DNA of 64,000 nucleotides from the NCBI GenBank assembly GCA_032358165.1, contig JAALGY010000062.1:1763639-1827638 (forward strand), given 5' to 3'. The DNA comes from Diplosphaera chodatii (taxonomy: Eukaryota; Chlorophyta; Trebouxiophyceae; Prasiolales; Stichococcaceae). The position numbers and the translations under genes are program-made. Positions 36,601 to 46,600 of the stretch are shown piece after piece (the first letter of the stretch is position 1; each line of letters opens with the position of its first letter). The notes beneath the pieces are model-generated. The model saw nothing but the letters and a program-made list of their open reading frames with translations. It did no database searches and had not been told where the DNA came from.

Positions 36601-37573
36601 TGCTGCATGCCCTGATACCATGGAGGCGCATACTCCAGGGGCTATGCTTGCATGATGCTGTTGCTGCTGCAAGACCCAAAACAGCAAATTTGGCGTATGA
36701 GCAGGCTAGTCAGTCTCATGCTGCAAGATGGTCATAATCGCAGCCTGGTCTTGCTGCAGGCTGCACAGCAGGCGTACGCATCGCAGCAGGGCGCTGGGTA
36801 CGGCGGCCAGCAGCAGGCCAGCTACAGTGCGCAGCCTGGCTATGGCGCTGCTGCATCACCGTACGGCGCCGCCGCCCCCGCCACATCGTCTGCGTATGGC
36901 GCCCAAGGCCAGGCTGCAGGTATGTTCATGCTGAGAGTGGAGCTGACAACAAGCAGAAGGCACGGTTGGTGGTGCTGTGGGTTGCGTACCTCCAGGAACA
37001 GAGGATGTCAGCACTTCCGGGCCGCTCTTGGTGCCAAAGGCACGCATCTTGGGCAGACCGCAGGTTCCAATGCGGGTGCTTCGTCCATCCTATTCGGTTG
37101 TCTGCAGTAGTACTGGCTGTGACAATTGGCAGTGCTGTCTCATACTGCAGGATACGCCGATGCATACGGAAGCGCAGGCGGCTATGCTGCCGGCCAGAAG
37201 CGCACCTATGAGGACACACAGGCCGGCTACCAGCAGGTGTGTGCTGGGCATGGCGAGTGGCTCTCGTCCCTGGTCTGACAGGCGCCGCTGAGGATGTGCC
37301 TGCGGCTGGCATTGGTAGCTTAGAGGCGTGTGCTGCAGCACCAGACAGAGCGTTGATAACCATTTGTTTTGCTGCAGGCCCAAGCCAATCCTGGCTACGG
37401 CACATATGGCGCTCCAGCTGGTGAGATTCTCTCGGTCGTCGGTTCTTCCTGCACAATGTGCCCAAGCTTGCACGAACGCCCATGGAATGGTTCCCAGGGA
37501 CACGTCCGCAAGGCGCGCCAACCATGTGCTTTCCACCACCGCAGGCTTCAAGCGCTCACGCACAGACTACTGA
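30662..37573 (+). CDS. Three-RRM RNA-binding protein with RGG and FUS-like prion-like tail
   Basis: About 19 exons in phase. The start MVSTRRRGAPAQ (30662) is followed by an acidic Ala/Glu/Asp-rich region (30910-31521). RRM 1 is degenerate (VSKVPEAMTEEQLRAVL, 31657-31918). RRM 2 has LFLGNIS (RNP2) and DYGFVDFAQ (RNP1) across 32437-33000. RRM 3 has ILYVGNL and NFAFITFAHS across 33499-34155. A basic/acidic linker (EKKEQERKEEE) lies between RRMs 2 and 3. Next come an RG-rich exon (34609-35026, repeated GGRGG), two Ala/Gln helical exons (35155-35500) and a prion-like region of Tyr/Gly/Ser/Gln repeats (35661-37420). The last exon encodes GFKRSRTDY and a stop at 37573. The layout resembles hnRNP R/Q and FET proteins: nuclear RNA binding with condensate formation is the likely role. 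The basic C-terminus may aid nuclear import. One intron appears to use a GC donor after 33859. Splice borders were checked by phase through RRM 3. Confidence 0.85.
35888..36581 (+). repeat. Degenerate tandem repeats coding for a Tyr/Gln/Gly/Ser prion-like segment
   Basis: Within the RNA-binding protein a single exon repeats units of about 8-13 codons of the form x-Y-G-x-A-A-Q-Q-A-S and G-Q-Q-x-G-Y-x-x-A. I count about 23 tyrosines in roughly 230 residues, nearly all followed by Gly, Ser, Ala or Thr, with only one acidic residue and no Lys or Arg. The underlying DNA repeats cag-cag with variable intervals, so it arose by unequal duplication of short units. Confidence 0.85.
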
Positions 37574-38337
37574 GCTGCCCCCGCTGCTGCCGGCCATTTA
37601 CAGCCCATCACACCATGCTGGGCGCCATGTGACGGCGACGGCCCGCACTCTTCCGAGTGACGCCCCCGCCTCACACCACCGAAACAGACGCATCAGCAAG
37701 GTGAGACCCGGCAACACTAGGGCATCAGGAGGGGCACCTAGTGCCAGATGCGGGCCTGTTGGCACTGCAGTCCCCTCGCCAGCAAGGACAGCCAACTTTT
37801 GGCAAAGAAGCAGGGCAACTGGCGAGATGAGGATGACGGTGTCGTTTACAACATTGACGGGAGGCTGCAGTCAGCACTCGCTGTCGGCAGTGGATTGCTG
37901 GAACATGGTGGTGTAGACATCAAGGAGAGAGTGGACTGGCACTTGCCAGTCATGCAAATGCTTGAGACACACCATATGCCACTGGTCCCATGTTGGTGTG
38001 TTGTGGCTCCAACTTACATACTGCTGGTTGTACCAGCTGCCCAGCATAGATCGGGACATCAACAGTGTGGATGCAACTGTAAACTCTGCGAGTCCCGTCG
38101 GACAAAATGGGAACCTTAGAAACTAGCGGGAACGGAGGTGTCCACCCTTCTTCAAATCCCTTTGTGATGCATAAGGCCTGGACTTCCCAAGAGTGTCCCT
38201 GCTCCCTGGGTCGTGGGTCCACCAGCTGGGAACCGGGACAGCCGTCGCTTTGTTACGCTGACTGCCTTCTGATCGAGTTGCTTTGGAACTGTACTTGCAA
38301 CTTCCAACCGTGAGCACACCACCAAGGCACGCGAGCA
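37574..38337. other. 3' and upstream region between tandem + strand genes
   Basis: No supported exon. Open frames here have unremarkable composition and no splice partner. A TGTAA near 38078 is a candidate polyadenylation signal for the RNA-binding gene. The first exon of the next gene may lie in this stretch, since its first recognised exon (38338) begins with a split codon after an AG acceptor. Confidence 0.4.
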
Positions 38338-41300
38338 GATGCCAGCTTCGTGAGCAACCACGCCTTCGGCGATGATGCTGCAGGAGCAGCAGATTCAGGG
38401 CAAACTGCAGATGCGGCAACAGCGGCGGCGCCTGGGCACAAGCGGACTCGTGCTGCGCGTAGCAGCGAGCCACAATCAGGCAGCGCGCAAGCAGCGGCGG
38501 AGAAATCCGCAACTGATGAAACAATCGTCACAGCGTCCCACAGGGACAGAGCAGCCGAGCGCGGCAGACCGACACGCGCTGCTGCAGGCGCTGCCGTTGC
38601 TGCAATCGCCGCGGCGGCACTGGCAGAGAGCAGACTTGCCGAGGTGGCAGATGGTGCCGACGACACTGCGCAGCTGACGCTCTGGCGCCCCGAAAGCGTT
38701 GGTGAGGTCACTCCGGCAGGACTCCACCGCCCTGGCTGCTTCATCACACATGTCCACTGAATGTTGATGCGGACGCCCCGATCAAGGTTCGGATCATACG
38801 GACATCTGGTACATGTGGCGTTGTCACAGTGCGCAGCAGCGAGGCCGCACTCGGCAGCAGCGGCGGCGGCGGCGGCGGCTGCAAGCAGCAGTCCGAGCCT
38901 GCGCAGCACGGCAGGAGTGCAGGCGACCGGCCAGCCAAGCGCATGCGCAGAGACGCGGGCGGTGGCACAAAGGGCAGCGACAAAGACGCCGCCGCCCGCG
39001 TCGTTATCTACCAGGACATGACGAAGGAGCAGCGCAAGCAATGGGCGACAGTCGCCGGCGCAGGCAATCAGCGCGGCGTCAAAGTGTGGGTCGTTGAGCG
39101 CTGTGACTGGCCTCACCCGCTTCAGGCGCTGAGGAAGACCTGATCTGTTCTGCCGACTTACCGCGCCAAAGTGGGAGGCTGCCAGTTGCAGCACCATGCT
39201 GCGAAGCGCACTCCTACCTTGTCTGACAGTAAGTAGCAGTGTGCACTGCAGCACATGCACTGCAACTTCACAATGCAGGTGGCAATTTATCACGCTTGGC
39301 AACAGGCGCATTACCTCAACTTCGGCATGGTTGCCAGGCAGTCATCACGTGTGCGCTGCAGGCATACAAAACACCGAGGACGGCTGGCAGCCCGTCGGCC
39401 TGTGGATGAACGATGTGCACCTGGCAACCATCCACTGCACGCAGGGCCTGGACAAGCGCCACTTCCCTGACAGGTATGCACCAGGCCTGATTGCGATTTC
39501 CTGCTCAGCCTTCAAATGCTGCCGAAGGTGTTGTTCCACTGGTGGTGTCACTTCAGAAGACATTCTTCCAACGCGTTGATGTGACTTCGATGTGGCACAA
39601 GGGGTGCATCTGCTATGGCTCAGCTCTGGCAGGCGGTGCTGTTCCCAGAGCTTTGCGTCTGACACTAGCAACTGCACCGTGCAGGCGGCTGCCGGCAGGC
39701 GTGAAGGCGACCCGCGCGGTGCCAGGGTGGATGGGGGTCCAGGTCGAGGAAGGCGAGGTGTGGTCGCCCGGGTATGCAGGTGCAGAAGCTGGTGTTGATA
39801 TCAAAAATAGGGATACTGCATTCTGCAGCCACTCATTTGCTATTTGGCTTGAGCATGCGCCTTTGAAGCAATGGAGCAAGACTGTCATGGGGCGTCCTGC
39901 TAGGCGCAGTGCGCCTTGGCAAAGCTGTATGAGGGTGTGAAACACCGCTGTCACTGCATTTGCCCGCAAAGTGACTACCAGGGGCAGGCTGCATGATTTC
40001 CTGCGCCGTACAGGCCGCTTCTTCGCATACGTGTGGGACAGGAGCTGTGCCATAAAGCTTTGCATCCAGGTGCACACTCTTGCGTGCCTGTCTCCACAGT
40101 TAGATGGGCTTCCCAAACAGCTTGTATTGCGTGCTCAACAAGCAGCAGACACTGGTGAGAAGAATTATTAGCAGGCATGAGCACTGCACATCATTGGACC
40201 ATGACTGCAAGCTTGATAACCTCACATGTGACTGGCCAATATACAGAGGCCGTGCGCCACCGTAGAGGAGGCAGCGCGCACCTACGATGCAGCAGCCATG
40301 GCATATGCAGCCGGCATGAACACCGACACCAAATACCCGCTGACACCCGACGCCATCGCCAATCTGGGACAACCGGTGCTTGCTGATCAGACTGGGTCGC
40401 TGTTGATGGGCTTGTGCTTCTGTGCACAATCGATTGGTCACACAGTCCTGCGCTTAAGGTCATTGCATGGACGCGATGCTGTGCCTGCATGTCCTAAGGC
40501 ATAATGCTGGCTTATGACAGGATCAGGGCGCCCCACCAATGACGGTGATGTGCGCATTGCGGCTGTTGAACATTGAACAGAAGCTGGCGGACGATGCTGT
40601 GGTGGAGGACTTGATTGCGCAGGTGACGAGAACCCTTTGTGCAGAATCTGTAGGTAGTGGTGTCGTCTTCCTTGCGGCATTGCAGAAGTACACTGTCCAT
40701 TGGTTACACGTGTAAATGGCTTAACACACTGCTGCATAGCAGATGTCACCGACATGTGAATGTGCTGCGGCAGCAATGGACGTGCTGGGAGGACAGCCTA
40801 TGGCACACGATTGCGGTCCGGGCGCCACAGCGGCAGTTTGCCTCCTGCCTGGCCGCGCAGCTGAAATGGCTGCTGCAGCAGGTGTGCGCACATTTAGTCA
40901 TTTCCGATGCTAATCCTCTGAAAACGTTTTCATCAAAGAACCGCTGATTGGACACCATCGTACACAACGAAGCCTGGAAGGCGCACATCAGATGGCAAGC
41001 AGTCGTGGCCCTGCCGTCCTGCGACAGCGCAGGCTGCCACATCTTGTGTGTTCCGGAGGGTTCAAGAAGATCTGCATGCGGCAAGGCATGCCATCACGGT
41101 TGGCATCGCATTGCGCAGGTTCGGGAAGATGCGATCATGCCCGCTGGCGAGGCGCTGCACTGCAGGCATTCCTGGCAGCATGCGACGCCTGCGACACCAT
41201 CGGCAGCAAGAGTCACCATTCCTTCTCGGCGCCAGAGGACCGTGACACCTGCGTGTTCAACGCCAAGCCAGTGAGTTTGGCGACTGGAATGAGAGCTTCT

Positions 41301-42172
41301 TATGATGATATCGTTAGCCTTGCCCATCAATCGAGTCACCAGCAGCTGGACTTGTGGGAAAGCTGCCATTCAGCTTTGTGAGCAGGTATCAAACCAGCTG
41401 CAGCCCTTTGGTAGTGAGCAAAATCGCACGATCAGTCACGATGCCACCTGTACTTTGCTGCAGGGCCGTGGTCTGCCAAAAACCTGCTGCCACGGATCAC
41501 ACGCTCTACTTCCCCTGCTGCGCTCGGCTGACGACAACATCATATCAGCCGAAGCGAACAATGCCATGCAGCGCCGTAAGCCGACCCGGCTTGCAGCATG
41601 CGCCAGATCCGACACATTCAGAGGACCCAGACAGAGCGCGCTCATGCAAAACAGTTGTGAGGAAAGTCCCTGTGGCACTTAACATCCAGCAGACAGGCAG
41701 GAAATGTCCTGGTCACACGCCTCACAACGTGACAAGCGGCAAAACCTGCAGGCCTGCCGGACGAGGCGGACGGCGCAGCGCAAGCGCAGCAGCGGCAGCT
41801 GGAGCTGGACCGCCAGGCGCGCCTGGACGATCTGCAGGTGGATGCCATCTTTGTACATCCTCACTGAGATTGGCACACTCCACACCTTTGCCATGCACCA
41901 CCTTGATATCATATTGTGCATCGGCTGACAGATGGCATTGCAGCTCTCAGTGCACAGCATTGCATGCCTGAACTATGCTGGCAGCTGTACTGATGTCACC
42001 AAGCAATTCGCTGCAGAGCGAAGCAGGCGTCATCAAGCCGGCGGCAGCGCCCAAGGGGTCACGGCGCATGGGCAAGGCGTCTGCCGCTGATTTTGAGGTT
42101 GCAGAGGTTGCTCCCACAGCGCCACAGCCGCTGCCACCCCCGCAACACCCGAAGCTCCTCCCACCCAAATGA
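38338..42172 (+). CDS. Protein with a divergent AP2-like DNA-binding segment
   Basis: The first recognised exon (38338-38650) encodes a disordered Ala/Gly/Ser-rich region with KRTRAAR and RGRPTRAA, probable nuclear-localisation clusters. The next (38823-39090) adds RPAKRMRRDAGGG and then VVIYQDMTKEQRKQWATVAG and NQRGVK. After an intron at about 39361 it continues GIQNTEDGWQPVGLWMND and VHLATIHCTQGLDKRHFPDR. A later exon (40266-40370) has EEAARTYDAAAMAYAAGMNT. The order RGV, W, hydrophobic strand, then EEAARxYDAAA is the skeleton of a plant AP2/ERF domain, stretched and poorly conserved. Further exons hold LRLLNIEQKLADDAVVEDL (40550-40620), FLAACDACDTIGSKSHH (41170-41270) and a short coil AQAQQRQLELDRQARLDDLQ. 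The last exon is Pro-rich and stops at 42172 after KLLPPK. A transcription-factor-like nuclear protein is my inference. The first exon and several borders are uncertain. Confidence 0.5.
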
Positions 42173-42344
42173 ACACGCCATCATGTAGGAGGGAGCTGTG
42201 ACAAAAGTATATGGACACAAGCAGCCCTGTGGCAACCGCCTTAGGACATGCACTTTGTGAACAAGAAGTTCAAGCGCAATATGCATGGTTATCATTTGTT
42301 CGAGTTGGGAGCACGGACGCCAACGGATGCATCTTCACAATGCA

Positions 42345-45300
42345 GGCTGGAAGTGGTCGTGGTCGGAGGTGGCGTCTCGGGCCTCAAGGCCGCCCTGGAG
42401 CTGTGTGCTGCCAAAGCCAAGGTATGCCACGAAGGTCATGCTGCTACTTCGGCATCATGCAGATCTGCAACTAGATTTGCCAGACTAAAAGCCGCATACT
42501 GGGTTGAAGGATACTCTGTTGATTGATTGTATCAGTCATGCGCCGCGAGCAGTACAATTTTGACTAGCATGGGCAGCACGCAAAATAAGATATGTTTCAT
42601 AGAGTCTGATCCTGAGACAGGTGCAAAATGCTTGTCCTCTCCCGGCACTGGTGTGCAGGTGACGGTGCTGGGGTCGAGGCACCGGCTCGGGGGCCGTGTG
42701 CACACGCACATGCTGAATGCGCCTGGCGGCCAGAGCGACAAGGTGCCGAGTTGGATGCTGTGTTCCCAATTGAACCAATCGAACTATACTGTTGTTCACA
42801 CAGCAACAGCATCAACACCTTACACGCCTGCACCTAATCTGTCCCTGTGCGCCTGGGGCACTTTGCCCCGTGGAATCCCTAACCCCTATTCTGGTTGTAA
42901 ACAATAATACACAGTAAGACCTATTGATGTCAGCAAGCCTGATCCATGACCCAGGTGGACATGGGCGCCACGTTCATCTGCGGCACGGGGCGTGACCCGC
43001 CGGTCAACCCCACGCTGACGTATGCGGTGGACTGCCTGCGGCTGGGCACGCAGCCCAAGCTGCGGGACGGGCCCCACGCCACCTTTCTTTTCGACAGGTG
43101 TGGAGGTCCTCTGTCAATGTGCAGAGCCCAACTGTAGAGCACGCACCAGACTGCTGCTGGCAGGCAACTGTGTGCATGCAGAGCGCAGTGCCGCATGCTG
43201 GCGGGACTTCATGAGATGCCGGCATGTGATCCGAGGGCATAGGCTGTCTGCCGTGCAGCGAGGGCGGACTGCTGCCGGCGGGCAAGTACGCGCACGCGGA
43301 GGCGCAATACCAGGAGCTGCTGGAGCAGCTGCTGGCGGAGGGGCCCAAGGCGCCCGCCGGCCGCACCATCGCGCAGGCGGTGGCGGCGGCGCTGCCCGGC
43401 CTGAGGCTCAGCCCGGAGGTCGGCCAGACTACCTACATCTGTCACATTACTTTGGCATACAATGCAGGGCCTAGGCGATACCCCAGTGTGCAGGCTGCGG
43501 CTGCACTCATATCACCCAGCTCCCTTGAATGCAGTAAACCTGACAGGACAGCAGCCGGAAGGTTCTGCATGTGCCTCAGCCCATATCTTGCCGTGCAGGA
43601 GCAGCAGGTCGTCAGCGCTTTCACAGCCGACCTGTACGTGGCAACGCTGGACAAGCTCAGCCTGCGTGGCTCGGTGACCAATGGCTTTGACGGCCATCAT
43701 GAGCTGGTGCTGGGCGGCTACTCGCAGGTGAGCACCTGGCACGTCTGTTGCTGAACCTCAAGCCGATCGTGGTTGTTCTTGACTCTGCAGCATGATGTTG
43801 GCGCTGCCAAACGCGTCAGGGAGTTGTCTGCTGTTCCTGTCAGGTTTTGCCGGCTTGCATGCTGACCCGCAGCTGTATGTGACAACACGATGGGCTCAAG
43901 CTTGCACCCCTGAAGCAGTGCAGGAAGGGGTGTGTGTTCTGAAACCTGCCTGTTGAGGCAATGATAGGCAGAAGCAAGTCACATTGCCTGCATTTGAGTG
44001 GTTTGATTGGGTCTGCAGTCTGTACACAGGTGGTCGATGCTTTGGAGAAGGGGCTGCCAGCGGACGGCGGCCCGCCGCTGAAGCAGAAGGCGGACATCCG
44101 CCTTGGCCAGACCGTCACTCGGCTGGAGCTGGTCGACCACGGCGTCGTGGTGCATGTCCAAGGCCAGGTGACAGCCCAGATGGTGCAGTCCCTAGCCAGC
44201 AGGTTTCCAGCCACGTGGCTGGGCACATGTTGCCAACAAGGACATATGAAATGAACAAATGCCGCCAGCCGAGTAGCACTTGACAGCAGCATCCAGCCAC
44301 GCACGTCACACTCCCCTCACTGCAGAGCAGCTAGAGCCAGCTGCCAACTGTCATCAGGGCTGCTTGCAAGACTCAAGCAAGGCTTGTCAATCGGCCCTTG
44401 CTTCAGACTGGGAGATCCACTCAATCTTGCGTGCTGCAGGCCGAGCCGGGCGCGCACATGCTGCGGTGGTGACGCTGCCGCTGGGCGTGCTGAAACGTGG
44501 GTCTGTGGCCTTCTCGCCCCCGCTGCCAGAGTGCGCGCCCTTGACCTCCGTGTGCCAGAATACAGCTAGCCAACATGCAGGGATGCTGCCCGGCACGGCA
44601 TGCCATACAACAGGGCATCTTGTGGTTGCCAATGTGAGTATTCAAGGCTATTAGTATGGCCCGCTGCATCATACGCCTGCGTGCGGTGGCCCCCGCATCA
44701 TAAGCTCGACAGCAGTCCTTTCACGCTGTGCAACCATACAGGTTCAAGACCCAGGCGCTTGCTAGTCTGGAAATGGGGACAGAGAACATGGTCGCAATGC
44801 TGCTCCCTGAGCCCTTCTGGCCTACAGAGCCGCACTTTCTGCGCCCCTTGACTGGGTAAGCAACAGTTTGTACCCTAGCACTCAACCTCTTTCAAACGGT
44901 CATGGGCAAGAGATGAGACTCACGATGCACGCTGGTCGTCTGCCATGCAGCTGTTCATGTTTGCGAGTGTCTCGGTCCGTGGGCCGCCTTTGCACAGTTG
45001 AGCTTTTGCGACGCAGGCGGTACACGTACATCAACCTGCATGCGCTGGGCGTGCCCATTGTGCTTTGCGCCTGGGTCCGCCCCCACGTGAGTCTAGGTTT
45101 CATTTTGAACTCGTGCTGATTGAGCTACTTGCAAGCAAGCGTCCTCAAGAACACAACGCACCTGCTGACAAGTCTCGCACACCCGCAGGCTCCAGCGGCC
45201 ACCAGCCGTCAAGCATGTGCTGTAGGCGGAACAACCAATTGGACATTTCGATTGTCCTTGCAAGCGGTTCAGGAGGTGGAGGCGATGAGCGATGAGGCCG

Positions 45301-46267
45301 TCGTGGCAGATGTGTGCAAACAGCTGCGCACCATGTTTGGTACGACACCAGCCTCCTGAACTCACCAAGGCAACGAGGCTTTGTCATGGCAGGGCACACC
45401 AGACGTTAGATGCTTGCTTTTGCAGAAAGCACTTCAGCCATGTGTTACAACATTGATTCCAGCTGTACCCACACTGCGGGCCAAGGCATAAACCGCATCA
45501 AAACCGTGTGCTGTTGCCGTGCAGGAGACGGGTCCAGCACCCCGTGGCAACACATGTGACGCGGTGGGCGTCTGACCCGCACTCCTTTGGCGCCTACTCG
45601 TATGTGCCGGCCCACGGCAAGCGGGTGAGTAGCTGCATGGCCTCTGACGCATCTGCACCCTGCGATGACCTCAATTTATTACTGTGCAGTGGTTCAAGAC
45701 CAGCGGCAGCATTGCGATGCAGTCATTGTCTGCGAGGTAGCGCTGTGGTCCGCTTGCAGGGCAACTACGATTTGCTGAGTGTCCCACTGAGTGGCAACTC
45801 CGAGCGCGACTCTGCACAGGCATGCGGCTGCAGCCTCTTGCTGCAATTGCTGCTTGCGTGGTTCCATGCCTGTGCATGTGTTATCGTCGTGACTGCTTTA
45901 TTGCATTGCTGTCCACCCAGGAACAATGCCCCTTGGGATACCTTCTTTGGCATACAGGTTGCCATGAAGGTGGCCCGCTTTGTACCGTATGCTGACACCC
46001 GGCTGTACTTTGCGGGCGAGGCAATGCACAAGGAGGACGCATACACCGTGCATGGCGCCTACCTGTCAGGTGGCAGTGCAAGGGGCGGTGATGGCGTCCC
46101 TTCCTGGAGGAGGTGTCAGCTATTGCGATGTCACAGCCGGCAAGGTTTCTCAGAGAGCCTGATAAACCGGACACGTGCTGTCGCCCGCAGGTCGGCGGGA
46201 GGGTCGGCGGGAGGCACTTCGCATCAAGAAGGGTTTTTTATACAAAAAAATCAAGATAGTATGCTAA
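42345..46267 (+). CDS. Flavin-containing amine oxidase (polyamine oxidase/LSD1-like fold)
   Basis: The N-terminal exon has the FAD dinucleotide motif EVVVVGGGVSGLKAALELC (42352-42421). Then come VTVLGSRHRLGGRVHTH (42658-42745), VDMGATFICGTGRDPPVNP (42953-43098), a helical exon (43255-43419), FTADLYVATLDKLSLRG (43600-43727), a central exon with IRLGQTVTRLEL (44034-44168), AHAAVVTLPLGVLKRGSVAF (44452-44535) and FKTQALASLEMGTENM (44744-44856). Further exons are RYTYINLHALGVPIVL (45017), HVTRWASDPHSFGAYSYVP (45528-45624) and LYFAGEAMHKEDAYTVHGAY (45958-46070). The order and motifs fit the family; the FAGEA and TVHGAYLSG blocks are diagnostic. The last exon gives GRREGRREALRI, matching the usual SGxREAxRI end, and then runs into the AT-rich island, stopping at 46267 after a Lys/Ile-rich tail. 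The natural C-terminus is probably lost. The N-terminal start is not certain. Substrate (polyamine or protein lysine) cannot be told. Confidence 0.8.
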
Positions 46268-46480
46268 TTATATTTATTTAAATTAAACATAATTTGCATT
46301 ATATTTTCAGCATCGTGTGCATGTTTATGTTTGAAAATAGCGTGCTACAGTTATTTCTCAGTTTTTTTCAAAATCAAGCTAGTGATTTATACATTTCCAT
46401 AAAATGATAACAGGATTTACACTGTAAACGATTTCTACTATCACGAACCGCACTTACGAGCAATGTAATGTCTGGGTGGA
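46233..46480. other. AT-rich island at a gene-breaking junction
   Basis: About 250 bases are strongly AT-rich, with runs of T and A and words such as tatttatttaaatt, inside a window that is otherwise GC-rich on both sides. It starts within the last exon of the amine oxidase, just after the conserved ALRIKK, and ends shortly before the last recognisable exon of the DNA-PKcs-like gene. No ORF of note and no repeat, IS end or target duplication is visible. It could be an organelle-derived insertion, an inserted AT-rich element, or an assembly join with foreign or organellar sequence. Confidence 0.8.
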
Positions 46481-46600
46481 GACAGTTTAGGGTTCTTCAT
46501 ATTCAGTCCGGGCGGCCAGCTGAGGTGCTGGAGTCGCTGCTGGCATTTATCTGCGCATGTAGTGAGGAAGTAAACCAGATGGAATTTTTAGTGAGCTTAC

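Noticed and set aside
38253..39311. 352-codon - strand open frame
   Set aside because: Its composition is the antisense of the Ala/Arg-rich + strand exons, which splice in phase to later conserved segments.
46233..46480. AT-rich island as a transposon or insertion sequence
   Set aside because: No terminal inverted repeats, target-site duplication or transposase frame are visible in the 250 bases.
46485..46495. A TTTAGGG word next to the AT-rich island, possible interstitial telomere
   Set aside because: Only one copy is present; a telomere remnant would show several tandem units.
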